Positions 1 through 11,320 of a stretch of 64,000 nucleotides of DNA are shown here, piece after piece. Each line of letters starts with the position of its first letter. Positions within the stretch are counted from its first letter, which is position 1. The position numbers were made by a program, and so were the translations under genes. The DNA comes from Albugo candida (lineage: Eukaryota; Oomycota; Peronosporomycetes; Albuginales; Albuginaceae): NCBI GenBank assembly GCA_905220665.1, contig CAJNAR010000168.1, forward strand, positions 124,001 to 188,000, in the 5' to 3' direction. A model generated the notes under the pieces. The model saw only the letters and a list, made by a program, of their open reading frames with translations. It made no database searches and was not told the origin of the DNA.

Positions 1-2121
1 ATCATGTTGGAAGGCTCCTTGTCGATGAAATTAGCGTGACCAGTGAAAATCAAGACAATATGGTGATTACTGAGGATGAACGACATGCTCAAAATGTGTC
101 TTTAGTCCAACAAACAAACTCGGGAGAATCATTTCGATGTGTAAGTGCGTTCCATTGAAAGTCAATTACTTTGACTGAACGCGTTTGTAGTCGGTGATGC
201 TTGCACATTCGATATTGACAGATACGACAGACACAAAGGTGAGCCAACGATTTGAGATGCGGAATTTGACTCACAACACGCCTGCTCCAGTTTAGCGATT
301 TCAGAGATGAACTTCATTTGATGCTCTCCCCAATTCTTTCGCACGGCTATATACAAGTATGCAAATGTCCAAGTTATTATGTTACATCACCATTCACCAC
401 AACTATACAGGTCGATTACGATACAGCAACGGAGACAGCATTGGAAAAAGCTGTGCAAACGACAGATTTAGTGATATTGGCTGAAAGTACGAGTACCTCA
501 CAAATGCAACAGATGCAAGGAATGACTTATAATCCACTAGTAAAGCACTCGTTGGATCGACGTGGAATTATTCTGGTGAACGAAAATGGACTTCCGGAAA
601 CTCTCGAGAATACAAAGCTCAGAGAAATATGCCAAGGTATGGCAGCATACACGTTTAGTACGCCAAGTGACACACCTTCCTCATTCGGTCATTTATAGCG
701 GCAGCACTGTCCAAACTTATCGTCGTTTTGTCGGAAGACTCTTCATGTGGTATGTTGGCATCGTATTTTCTCGAAATCATATTGAGACTCAGACGCCATA
801 CAGCAAAATCTCTTTTCGCTTGTGGAATTCCTCGTGTCATTTACGCGACTTCAAAGAACAAATACAGGCGACAAGTCGGTACTTTTATCCGGTACGAAAA
901 TGGCAAGTACTTTGGGCAACCCTTTCTGACCATACGCTTATCAGAATACTTATCGGTGGAATACTTCATGAATTCTCAATGAAGATGTGTTTTGAAAACG
1001 CTAAAAGTATGGCCTTCGAAGATTCAAAAACCAAAGACCAAAGTTTCGATCAAGTTGAGCTCTTCTCGACATTCAACGACCATACTGCCGTCCAAACCGA
1101 AGCAAAACAATTCAACACAAAGTGGGAAACCATCGTAAAACAGAACTTTGTCAGCCTGAGCTCCTTCGTACTTCCCGATCCACCCGAACGTCTCGTTGAT
1201 CGTAATCAGGAGATCGCCGAGGTATTTTTTCCCACCTTCTGCCTCCAACTTTGTTGTATTCACCGTCTTACTACAGATTGTCAACTTTATAAGAACAAGT
1301 CCAGCTCGAGTGTGCAACTTGCATGGCCAGGAAGGTATCGGGAAGTCGACTATAGCTATTCACGTGGCGAAATACATCAGTCGGATGGTACGTTGCTCTC
1401 AAAGCATTCAGTATATATCACTTGGAGATTACGAGCGGAATATTCTCACCGAACAAGACGTCACCAATGTGGAGGCCACGTACGATTTCAATGTCGCGCT
1501 ATTGAATCAGCTTCACAGCGACATTGAGGAGCTCAATACAGCCGTCAAGATGTGCGTTGTTGACTCCTATTTCCGCACAACTAAAGTCGAATGTACTGGC
1601 CGTTAGGGACGACTCGAGCTCGAGACTATTGATTCTCGATGGCTGTGATTTCTATGCGGAAGCTCCAATTTGTGATTTTGTATCAGAGATCCTGCGTCAG
1701 TTTCCGAGCATGAAAGTGAGTATTCGACACAACCAGTAACTTTATTCACTCTTTTGTATGCTTTAGATCATAACAACGTCAAGAAACAAGCTGCCGATCA
1801 CCTCACAGACTTTAGCGAATGTCACCATAGGTTTGGAAATTCATTCTCTTACTGAAGAAAGCGCTGCAAAACTACTGATTGCATACTGCGAGGAGCCAAT
1901 CGTCCGAAACAAATTGAAGAAATGTAAGTGGAATTTCACATTGCGTGCTTTCGACATCTCCGTATTCATTGTTGATTGCAGCATCCGCGGACTGGCAATC
2001 TGACGACATGATCACTGTTATTCAGCAGCATCCAGCGGTAAAGCGTCTTCGTGGGAACCCATCACTACTGCGTCAATTAGCGCGCGAAATGCCGACAAAA
2101 GCAATGGATGAGCTCATTTGA
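1..2121 (+). CDS. TIR-like / NB-ARC (STAND ATPase) protein, 5' end outside window
   Basis: Multi-exon gene read through short introns (141-190, 239-290, 357-410, 637-698 and more). The NB-ARC part is clear. A P-loop reads GQEGIGKST near 1330-1360. A Walker B-like LLILDGCD lies near 1628. An RNBS-B-like IITTSRNK follows an intron near 1770, and a GLPL-like GNPSLLRQLA near 2057-2090 precedes the stop at 2119-2121. Just upstream, PPERLVDRNQEIAE (about 1180-1221) resembles the linker seen before NB-ARC domains. The N-terminal exons encode an alpha/beta region with KLIVVLSEDSSC (about 712-750), which recalls the second half of TIR domains; that assignment is tentative. STAND ATPases act as nucleotide-driven switches in signalling or immunity. 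There are no LRRs after the GLPL motif, so the protein ends right after the ATPase. The splice between about 880 and 955 is uncertain. Confidence 0.68.
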
Positions 2122-2290
2122 AGGGAATGCACACAACAAGTACGATAAGACGGTCATTGTAATTGTAACACAGAAAATCGATCGAATTTGTCAGAAGAAT
2201 CGACGGCACAATCAATTGAAAACGCAAATCTATTGCGGCTGCACAGCTTAAAATCAGTAAGGCGATTTGAAGAAATAAGCATCCGCTACT

Positions 2291-2815
2291 CTAATTCCGG
2301 TTGGTACGCATCCGAAGAGCTTTTCGGCGCTTCCTGTGCTTGTGCTTGTTCATTTTCTTCTTTCGCTTCTTAAGCACGCTATCCGCATAAATCATGTCCA
2401 CTTGCTGCAGCATCTCAGTTAAGTCACAGGTTAATTCGCCATTCGAAAGAATTGGTTGTGGCAGCGCAGAGATTGGAGCGAGCATTTCCCATGTATCGAA
2501 TCCGTCCATCAGCATTTCGTCAACAATACCAAATTCCGGCATTTCTGCGTCCAACACGCTCGGAACTGTGGTCGCAGGAACTTGCTCAAGTTCATGCTGG
2601 CCAATACACCACAACTCGGATGGATCAAAACGCGCAGGGTTTTCCAACGTGTCAATTGCTACGTCTTTCAAGGGGAACGATGGCTCCGAAAGAATGGCAT
2701 TGAATCGATGATTGTATGTGGAAAAAGAGAAAGTTGCGTGATTGCATGCTTCAGATTGAGTAAATGAAGTACGCGATATGATATTCCGAGAGACTCGTCG
2801 AAGAGATGAAAACAT
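2291..2815 (-). CDS. Mitochondrial small ribosomal subunit protein mS38 (AURKAIP1/COX24 family)
   Basis: Single-exon protein of 174 aa. The last 30 residues (DSVLKKRKKKMNKHKHRKRR, then KALRMRTNRN) match the very basic C-terminal signature of the COX24/AURKAIP1 family, which is mS38 of the mitochondrial ribosome. In yeast this protein is needed for translation of some mitochondrial mRNAs. The N-terminus (MFSSLRRVSRNIISRTSF) is rich in Arg and Ser and lacks acidic residues, as in a mitochondrial import signal, which supports this start. The middle is acidic and unconserved, which is usual for the family. It is divergent from the EF-hand gene, with about 150 bp between starts. Confidence 0.75.
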   Translation of the reverse strand: MFSSLRRVSRNIISRTSFTQSEACNHATFSFSTYNHRFNAILSEPSFPLKDVAIDTLENPARFDPSELWCIGQHELEQVPATTVPSVLDAEMPEFGIVDEMLMDGFDTWEMLAPISALPQPILSNGELTCDLTEMLQQVDMIYADSVLKKRKKKMNKHKHRKRRKALRMRTNRN

Positions 2816-2967
2816 TGTTTCTGTTCTTTTGTATTCTCAAAAAATTGTATTCTGTGCTGACTCGATGGCTGTCTCACTTCTTCCTTCCAGGTCAAAATTC
2901 CGTGGAATGTTTGATTTTGTTTATCAGATGAGTAAGAGCGTAAACGAAAAGGATTGGTCTAAATATT

Positions 2968-3757
2968 ATGTTCTTTACCGCGGAAGATCATAGGCTTTTT
3001 CTATCTCATTGTTTCCAGCATTTTGATGCCAATTCAAAAGGTTATAGAAATCAGATAGTTGTCGCATTTGAATTGACAAAATCTCTCTCAGGACACCTTG
3101 ATGAATCAGAGCTCACGTGTGCCGTCGTGGCAGCATTAGGCATCCAGCCTTCACGAGTGCGTTGAATTATCTTTTTTTCCACGCGCGTCCAAGCCCACTG
3201 TGATACTATACCGCATAGCTCATCTTATTGGAAATGTTTTCTCATAAATTTGACTGTTTGTAAATGGCACAATGGCGAGCGAAAACGTCAAAGCTCATTG
3301 TTTGTCGTAGCGGAATCTATTCAAATAAGTCGCGCAGAATTTATTTCGACTCTGCAAGATCGTGTCGACAATGTCAAGGGAGTGGAGTACAGACGTCGGC
3401 TATTCAAAGCAATGGACCTCCGGTGTGAAGGATTCATCTCACGGGAGAGTTTTATCAGCGTGAGTCAGGCAGCTTCAGATTTAGAATACAGTCTTATTTC
3501 GATGTGAGATCAGATTTGTGAGCGATTCACACCGCAGCTTGCACACTCAGCTGTGATAGCTGCCTTTGATGAAGCCGATATTGATCGCGATCGAAGGGTA
3601 CGGCTTACACTATTCCTCGGAGCCTTTCATTTCTAGTGGAATGTGGCAGGTCACGTATTCCGATTTTGAGCGTATTATGCGTATTGCTTGCGACTTCGAG
3701 GGGATCGAACATACGCAATTTCAGACTCCAAGTGCAAGGCTCAAGAAGAGGTATTAG
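2968..3757 (+). CDS. EF-hand calcium-binding protein
   Basis: Several short exons encode EF-hand loops. The first loop, DANSKGHLDESE, is restored by removing the intron at 3041-3091. A degenerate one, MDLRCEGFISRESF, lies at 3412-3457. A third, DIDRDRRVTYSDFE, spans the intron near 3597-3649. The last exon ends at 3757 with a basic tail. The exon join between 3157 and about 3330 was not resolved, so one small exon may be missing. Loops 1 and 3 keep acidic residues at most calcium positions and loop 2 does not. The spacing resembles calmodulin, centrin or calcineurin-B-like sensors, but the subfamily cannot be assigned. Confidence 0.68.
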
Positions 3758-4777
3758 CAGAGTACTCGAAGATTGAGGAAGAGTGTGTGAGGCAATGACC
3801 CACCCAGTTGTATTGTCTTATCATACAAGTTTCTTTTTGTAGAAAAAATTCTTCAGATACCGCGCTTGAAAAATGCTCACCATAGCCAAGAAGGTGATCT
3901 AGCAAGTAAATTAGCCGAATTTGCACGGACTCTAGGAAATGAAATTCAACCTGGACGATTGATATGTACATGATGTTGGTACTGGTGGATCCCACCGCTT
4001 GATCGAATTGGAGCAACTTGTCCTGTAGCAACATACCGTCAGGATTACTTGACAGATTCTTGATTACAACGAACCTGATCGTAGTCGACGTTTCTGAGTA
4101 TGCCCATCACCCGATCTTTTAGTTTGAGTATCTCCAATTGAAGATCATCCATGTGGCTTTTCTTGGCCAGATTTTGGTATTCCTGCTGGCTGTTACCCAT
4201 TTCCAAGCGTAATGTTATCCGCTGCAGTTATCGGTTTATGAAAATGTCGCTTGATAGTAGCAGCATGAAATGTACCATTTTAGCTCCGACTGGTTCGGCG
4301 CCTTTCGTGGAAATGACACTGATGCAAATCCAATGAGATCCCGCAGTCGTTGCCGTATATGGCACTGAACCCTACGAATGACCGAATGACTACTACATCA
4401 TACATGAATACTATATAAATTACTTGGCGATTCATAATCTCTTCTTTCATGCGTTTGCTATCTTGCTCTGAAGTTTGCGAATATATCGTCAGAACTGATT
4501 GCTATTCATTGAAAATTAGTACTTTTTCTTCGCCAAACATTAGATATCGCATTACCAAAATATCGCTCGTATCGGGTGATTCATACTCCGCTCGGAAGTA
4601 CGTTTGTTCCGGTACAGAAAGCAGGAAGCATTTGTGATCCTGCACAACAGATGAAGAGGAGAATTGGAGAGGATAACCCTGTGCACATACGTCGTCGTGG
4701 GCGTAGAAGTATAGACCGACTGCACGTCTAAATATCGCAAGAGAGCACAGAACGCTTATTCCTGGACGGCATTTCAT
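3741..4777 (-). CDS. p24 / TMED (emp24/gp25L) cargo receptor
   Basis: The start at 4777 gives a hydrophobic signal peptide (MKCRPGISVLCSLAIFRRAV). An intron is followed by a GOLD-type start, DHKCFLLSVPEQTYFRAEY, matching the KCF...VP pattern of p24 proteins. Later exons give TSEQDSKRMKEEIM, a W-ICISV strand (GSHWICISV) near 4300-4340, and then the typical heptad region KKSHMDDLQLEILKLKDRV near 4110-4180. p24 proteins cycle between ER and Golgi in COPI/COPII vesicles and select cargo. At least five introns of 50-60 bp are needed. The C-terminal membrane segment near 3900-3990 is not cleanly resolved, since the simplest reading has acidic residues in it, so the true 3' end is uncertain. It is convergent with the EF-hand gene, with little or no spacer. 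Confidence 0.68.
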
Positions 4778-4936
4778 GGGATTACTTTGTGATTATTCTC
4801 AATAATACCCGCTCTAAAATGTAAAATTACTTTTCTACATAATGTTTCCTTTGCATTCAGAGCCAGAGCTCCAGACTTTTGCCAATAATGAACCATGTGA
4901 TTCGCATTGTCAGCTGCAGCAGCGCATATTCTACAT

Positions 4937-7256
4937 TCAATTCGTAATAAATGAAAAGGCAGAGGATGCCTGCTCTGTGGTATCGTCATTCCGTGAGCAC
5001 ATAAAGTTGAACGCGGTCGGTGAGGTGCTCTGCATCATTGATTGATCATCAGTAGCATCAGTTGACTCGCATGCTAAGAATGAAAATGCTGACGCATTGT
5101 CTCGACAAGGCGACGGAGCTTGTCCCAGGATTGAGTGGAGGCTGTCTCGCTGAGTTTCTGGCATCAAAGCATGGCCGACATCTTCAAGATTATAAATGTC
5201 ACTTGCGTTTTGGATGCTCGGAGCACAAGTCCGCTCTTGGTCGATCTCTGCAATCTTGTTCTGGATACGCTGTATCAGATCGTCAGCTTTCTTAACCAAA
5301 TTTGAACGCACTGCTCGGATCGTATCGAGTTTTGCTGAAGCATCTGGTCCAAATATGACTGAGTCAACTTTCTCTGTCAGGATTTTCTCAACAATTCCAT
5401 GAATTTGGGCCAGGCGATTTCGCACATCCCTACTAAGAAGCTCAGAACTCATAAGTTCATCGACTGTGCCCTCTACTGCTTCCAGCTCATCTTGGTATGA
5501 ATAAAGACGTGTGAGATGGCTATCTCCGTCCCTTGACTCGTCGTTCTCCGTGGAATCAGCATCAGCTAGACTGAATGGAGGTGGAACATATGGAACGGCC
5601 ATTGTAGCTGGATTGGCAGTTCGTCCATGAACGATGTATTTTCTAAATCGGAAGACTTTCGGAGTTGTTGCCAATTGTGCGAGTATTTGTCCAATCTCGT
5701 CCAGTGATTTTTCTTCTACATCAATGGAGTTGATAAACACGAGCTTACAGCCCGGACACAAAGCTGGATGTAATTCGAGCATTCCCTTAGCTCCAGATGG
5801 TAGAGAAATGAATCGAGCAATAACAGCCATTTCAGGAATCGCGTCATCCAATACAAGTCCAATGGGACCCGGAGGCACTTCTGCCTCCAATATCACTTCG
5901 CGAGATACATCATCCAGCTCGGTACCTGCAAATGAAGGCGTTTGATCACTATGAACCGTCTTGTCATCTTCATCTTTCTCCTCCGTATCTATAATTTGCT
6001 CACTGTTTACAATATCATCAAATGCAGCAAAAGGATCGTTCGACTCCTCCTATCAATAGCGCATGAGATCACTACTCCATCGATATAAAGTGCAAACCTT
6101 TGGACTATTGTTATTGTTTTTTGTAATATTTGGCAATGCAAGTGTATCAAATACATCCGGTGATTTTTTCGTCGTTTCTGTAAGGAATGAAAACGCACAG
6201 GGGGACGTGGGCTCCCTTTCGGCCTCTGAGCCGCGATTCTCGGTTGCACTCGGTCCGTTTTGGCTGTTAGTATCGATACATGTTTGTTTGCTTCCTTCAT
6301 CCGTCATAACAAGAAAGCTTGGACCTCCGACCACAGATGCAGCAGGTGACCAGCCCAGTTGACTAGCACAAACATTCCTTTGTACCTCCTCTGTTGGCTC
6401 TTGAAGCTTACTATCACAATCGTCTTCTTGTAGCTCTCTCTCCAACTGTGTTTGTTCGATGCTCTCGTCGTCTCCCTCCGTTTCAAGCCTTTCAAGAGCC
6501 AGGCGTAGCGCATTATGAACCTATTCAAAGCTGTTTAACACCAAATAAACTTTACGTCGACATTTCGTTACCTTTTCTGCTCGCACTCGCAGCATGTCTT
6601 TGCGCGATTGTTTCAAAACGAGGACCAAGTGAATTTTCCGGGCGTAATATCTCTCGTAAAACGCTCGCTCCTTACTTTTGATAAGTGTGTCGATCACAGA
6701 TAGAGTCTTCGCTTGAACTTGCCATATCACATCTTGGAGTTTTTCATCCAGTTGCTCGCATAAATACTACGCAAACAGAAAGCCTTTAGACTTCATGTAA
6801 GAAAAATCCATGGAATCGGACCTCATGATCAATTGTGTTCAAATTGCGTAACAGCTTTTGCACGACTTCTCGCGGCGGGAATGAAGATGACCCGATGGAA
6901 GAGCACAGTTCCGACACCAGAGGGGCCTCTATTCCAACATTTTGAGCTCTATGTGACTCATTCGAAGCTTTTTGAAAGCCTATTTTCCACCGCGCCGCTT
7001 GTGACTCATAAGCCGAAGGAATCCGGCTAGTCTGGAACGGACTGCGTAGTGGGGCTATAGCTCTATCTTTCGTTATATCGGAAGATTCTTGCCGATTTCT
7101 TGCTTCAAATCGCTTTCGAGGAGTGCTGTGAAGATTCATTGTGCTATTCTGTGTATTATTGGGGTGATTTCCGACTCGACTTGGCGCATTTGGAGGCAGT
7201 TGGTACCGCTGTTCTCCAGCATTATGTGCAAAACCATTTATCGAATTCGACTGCAT
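4937..7256 (-). CDS. PDZ-domain protein with repeated adaptor-ear motifs (S/C/T-A-F-S/N-F-hydrophobic, DPF)
   Basis: Four exons joined by 48-55 bp introns give a protein of roughly 700 aa. It has a Ser/Arg/Asn-rich N-terminus, then a helical, probably coiled region (CEQLDEKLQDVIWQVQAKTL onward). A CAFSFLT motif lies at 6180-6200 and DPFAAFDDI near 6015-6037. A PDZ-like domain starts VPPGPIGLVLDD (about 5845-5880) and includes GCKLVFINSIDVE. A second helical region follows, then three more motifs near the end: SAFSFLA, TAFNFM and SAFSFITN, the last being the extreme C-terminus. DPF is a known AP-2 alpha-ear ligand. The SAFSF(L) type resembles the published tepsin motif for the AP-4 epsilon ear, S[AV]F[SA]FLN. 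I infer a vesicle-coat accessory protein. No named ortholog was recognised. Confidence 0.72.
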
Positions 7257-7429
7257 CGAGATTTACCTATTTTACCTGATTAGAGCGCGGTCATTCAGAA
7301 TGGAGGTCGAAAATGCTTTAAATCGCTGTTGTCGCCATTTCAGCCGCTTGTACTGTTATGATAGCGTTGAAAGTCATACGTAATGCAGAAATAAGTCAAA
7401 ATTGGAGAAGAAACTATGTTTAAACGGAT

Positions 7430-8824
7430 TTAGCGGAATTGAGATTTAAGCACCAACATTCTTCCATCAACAGCATCTGTCTCCACATCGCAAATGGTGC
7501 GTAAGATATCTTTGAGCATTGCACGATCATCGTCGGTGACGATGGATTTACGGAGCTTTCGCAACAGATCTTTTGTACGCATTCTTCCACCATAACGCAT
7601 AAGTTCTTGTTGCACCCCAGCTTCCGTCAATTTATTGGCGAGCGATACGGATGAAGTTGTACATTTTGATTGTTGTTTCGAAGTGGAATCGTCTTTCACT
7701 TTGTTGGCTTCTTCGAGCTTGCGCTTTTTCCCATTGGAAGATTGACTTCCATTTGCACCTTTGGCGTCAGGCTCCGGCTTTGCCACATTGATCGCTCCAT
7801 TTGCGGTGTTACTGGGATTATTTGACATACTTGGAGCTGCTGCAGCATTGTCCTGATCCCATATAATATTACCACCCAAATCGCGTCGTATTTTCTCCAT
7901 ATCCTTGGCAGTATACTCATCATCAGACGATGTGGCATCTTCTTCTTTTTTCTCTTTTCCAGCATCGATCTCCCCATTCTGAGCACGTTTGAGTAAATCT
8001 TTCATGGCTTGACCAGTCTCGGTCAATTTTCCTTGAGCATCGGCATCACCTTCCACTTCTTCCTCTTCTGAATCGGATGGTACACCGGCTACATTATCAT
8101 GGTTGACCTCCGCGTCGCTCTCATCATCGTCGAATTTTTCTTCGAAATCCCCTCCATTCTCCCCAGTTGCGTCTCCTTCGTTGACAGACTTTTTCGGGCG
8201 AAATGCTCGGCGTTGTTTAGTCGCTTTGACTTCAAAAATATCTCCAGTCTCTTTGTTTGTTTTTCCTCTCGGTGCACCGGTACTAATTGCACCAGTACGA
8301 AGCTTCGGTGCACTTGCGAGATCTGTGTCGGGTTTATCCTCTCCTGCGAGTTTGTGTCGCATAAGCCAGCGTTCGACAGCTCGTTTCTTTTCATTATTCA
8401 TTTCTTCAGCTTCTTCAAGTGTTAATGTGCGATATCCGAGCGGTTTTTTGAACCGAAACCATTGTTCCACGGGAATGACATTGAACTCATCATTGTGCCG
8501 ATTTTTGATCAAGAGCATGTACGTGGAAGCCTGTCCACCTTCATGTGCGCCATTGTAAGCGTTTTTACCTTGGCTGTCTTCAATAACCCATCCAGCAGTC
8601 CGAGAGTCTTTACGACGACGACGACGGCGTTTTCGTAGGGCTGGATTGTACCCAATTTCTTCTTTCTTTTCATTCTCATCTTCTTCAAACACCTTTTCGG
8701 GCTCTCTGTACATCATTACTGGTTGACTGCATGCTTTGAAGTTGGGAAGTGTAGGGGTGTCAAATCGCGCAATATTATAGCGTTTGATAGAAGGAGTAGC
8801 ACGTAACACAAAGCTCTCATCCAT
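7430..8824 (-). CDS. GTF2F1: Transcription initiation factor IIF subunit alpha (RAP74)
   Basis: About 464 aa in one exon. The N-terminal dimerisation domain is recognisable: MDESFVLRATPSIKRYNIAR, then WVIEDSQGK, YMLLIKNRHNDEFNVIPVEQ, WFRFKK and RTLTLEEAEE, in the order of human RAP74. The middle is long, charged and low-complexity. The C-terminal 70 residues (LANKLTEAGVQQELMRYGGR, then MRTKDLLRKLRKS) form the winged helix that binds the Pol II CTD phosphatase FCP1 in other eukaryotes. TFIIF escorts RNA polymerase II into the pre-initiation complex. The reading frame stays open to an upstream ATG at 8896. The start at 8824 was preferred because family homology begins there. Confidence 0.9.
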   Translation of the reverse strand: MDESFVLRATPSIKRYNIARFDTPTLPNFKACSQPVMMYREPEKVFEEDENEKKEEIGYNPALRKRRRRRRKDSRTAGWVIEDSQGKNAYNGAHEGGQASTYMLLIKNRHNDEFNVIPVEQWFRFKKPLGYRTLTLEEAEEMNNEKKRAVERWLMRHKLAGEDKPDTDLASAPKLRTGAISTGAPRGKTNKETGDIFEVKATKQRRAFRPKKSVNEGDATGENGGDFEEKFDDDESDAEVNHDNVAGVPSDSEEEEVEGDADAQGKLTETGQAMKDLLKRAQNGEIDAGKEKKEEDATSSDDEYTAKDMEKIRRDLGGNIIWDQDNAAAAPSMSNNPSNTANGAINVAKPEPDAKGANGSQSSNGKKRKLEEANKVKDDSTSKQQSKCTTSSVSLANKLTEAGVQQELMRYGGRMRTKDLLRKLRKSIVTDDDRAMLKDILRTICDVETDAVDGRMLVLKSQFR

Positions 8825-9025
8825 GGCAATAAGTGTCAGAAATCTGCCGGGGTACTTGTGTCGCCTGATATTGCCTAAATCTGTGTGACAACACAATTTA
8901 CGTACAATACATTACATGGTGGAATCAATAGGTAAGAAGATAGTCAAATTCTATTGCGTATTGATCTTCTATCATTAAAGCATGCGCTCAGATAGCAGAG
9001 GCCTGAAACTATACAGAATCTAAGC

Positions 9026-11104
9026 TTACGATATGACACATCGGTTCCATAGGGAAACGTTATCGTTCCCTTCGTCCACTTTTTCTTTCGGCTGACTTTC
9101 GGTTGCTTTTTCGACCTCTTTTGTATCCTCAGATCTCATTATAAGCGTACACTCTTCCCGAGTGACCAGTGGCTTCTCCTTTTCTTTAATGAATTCATAA
9201 TATGAGGTGATGGTGACTCCGTTCATGTCCTCTTCGTTGGAATTCGACCCGTTTTCCAAATCACATTCCGCACTTAGCACAATGTCTTCTTCAATAGGAA
9301 TCGTGTCGACGCTGCTAATAAATTCGATATTCGCTGGGATTGTTCCCTTTGATAGCACCACAAAGGCTTTTTGATCGCTTTCACGAATGACGCGTTTGAT
9401 GCGAACTTTGGAAGGCTGGAAGAGCTTCTCCATATCGAGTTGGTGGATTTTACGCTTCGTACTGTGGACATGGTACACACGACTGCGGTCAATCACTTGT
9501 TTCGCATTCTTTAAATCGAGATGCGATTCATCCGAAGCCATCAAATTCAAGTAATTTTTCCAATCTTTCATTTGGTCCAATCGAGCATCAAATGCGGCAA
9601 TCACATTGCTGTAATTCACAATTGATTTTTTCGCACGCTTTTTCCGACCGACTTTGGACCGCTTCGTCCTCGATGGACCTGCAGCATCAGGTGGGATCTC
9701 GATTTCATTCGCTTCTCCAGTTTTCAAATCATGGTGCAAAAGTCCAAGAAAACAGAATGCGGTCATGAAAGCATCAAACCCAGCTTCATGACATAGAGAT
9801 GATGGCTTACGTGACTCAATAGTGTCTTCCTCGTCATTCGAATGTGACTGAAGCGCTGCATGGTATCGTTGAAAGTTTTCGTGAGAAGAAATCAGCTTTG
9901 ATGGTGAAAGACTAATTCGACTCTTCATAAAGTCAAAAAGTGACGAAAGGCTCGATGACTCTAGCTCATCGCTCAAAGCGGAATGAGTAGCCATATACTT
10001 GGTATCGTAGATATTGGGAAAAGAATGCGTCAATTCTTTCTTGAACTCTTTCAGATTATTCGGAAGAGGTTGACAAAATTGATGGTACATGTAAATAAAG
10101 TCCAGTAGCGCATTGTGTCCAACAATGGGCTTCCGACTATCTTTCAGAACCTGTATAACTCTAGAAAACCCTATCGTCTCATTGGTTTCGGACCGCATCT
10201 GCTCAATTAGTACACCATCACGACACATAAGTCAGCATAATAGACCAGATAGATGGAAGATAATCAATCACTCGCATACCTGTTCTATCCTTTCCTCCAT
10301 GAGCTCTTTCTTCTCTTCGGGTGTGACCAATTGAATCTGAATACCTTCCTCGACGGATTTAGCGTGCAAGTTATTATCTATCGAACGAATGGTCTCGTAG
10401 ATGATCATGCGTTGATACGATGAATTTGCTTCCAATAGCAGCTCATTACGATCTTGCAATTCATCAGTATCTCCTTCAACTAATTTCTCCTCTCTCAAAA
10501 AATTTTCAACCAAATTTCGCACAATTTGCTGGAACTTTAGCCCTTGCGCGTCCAATTGCAAAACATTTGGTTTACTTCCCATCTCTTGCTGTTGTCGGTA
10601 CTGCTCGATTTGCTTCTCCACTTTTTTCTTCATGCTAGAAACTTTCGACAGCTTGCAAAATGAGATTCCATCGTAAATAAATTTGTTGAAATCAAAGTCA
10701 TGTTCTGCCAAAAATTGAAGACAGGAAGCTTGACACAAAAAGCGAGGATCAACGTGTCCATACGGTCGGGGAAATAGGTAAAAGTTCCATACTTTGATCT
10801 CATAGTCATACTTGCACTCTGCATCTCCATTCGATGTGACTTCATTTCCATTTATAACGTTCACAGCAGAGGGAGTGACGTGAGCAGTAGCGAGACCGAA
10901 TTGCGAAACAAGAAAATTCTCTCCCGTCTGTTTCAGCTTTTGGTACCGCTCTTCCAATGTATCGAGGTACCATTCTTTCGATTCTTCCTTGTAGCAAAGC
11001 CCGGTAAACTCTGTATCAATAGCGATAAACTTGCACGAATCGCTCAGTATGCTTTTTTTCACCTGCTGAAAGCAAGCCTCAAAGTTGTGACGTGTGACAT
11101 TCAT
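9026..11104 (-). CDS. PARN: Poly(A)-specific ribonuclease PARN
   Basis: Two exons: 11104-10280 and about 10212-9026, with an intron of about 67 bp. The DEDD nuclease core is complete by eye: FIAIDTEFTGL (Asp and Glu), LVSQFGLA, then PIVGHNALLDFIYMYHQF (third Asp), YDTKYMATHS, and HEAGFDAFMTAF with the final His and Asp. The long insertion between the halves corresponds to the R3H region. PARN shortens poly(A) tails of mRNAs and trims small nuclear, nucleolar and telomerase RNAs. MNVTRHNFEACF at 11104 matches the usual PARN start. The frame is open to ATGs at 11245 and 11299, which would add a basic, acid-poor leader that could be a mitochondrial signal. Confidence 0.9.
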
Positions 11105-11320
11105 AGCAAACGAGCGATGTGGTACTATATTGTTCTTTTTTTCGGTGAATTCTCGTTCTGGTTGATGTACAAAGTTGACTTTAGGGAGTCGAAAGGCGGC
11201 TTTAGGCACAGAATTGCGTTGTTGGCATAAAACCACAAACAACATGGATCCTAGTTTTGTCTCTATTTGACCTGATATGTATTTAAATATAGGAGACATT
11301 TACCTGAAACTAGGAAGGCC

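Noticed and set aside
586..1527. One 313-codon plus-strand frame
   Set aside because: Only parts of it are exons; the NB-ARC motifs require intron removal and a different frame, so the frame as a whole is not the product.
4774..4989. 71-codon minus-strand frame between the PDZ and p24 genes
   Set aside because: No motif, overlaps the 3' end of the PDZ gene and the start of p24, and shows no splice support.
8099..8558. Two plus-strand frames rich in Ser and Phe
   Set aside because: They are shadows opposite the acidic and lysine-rich middle of TFIIF alpha.
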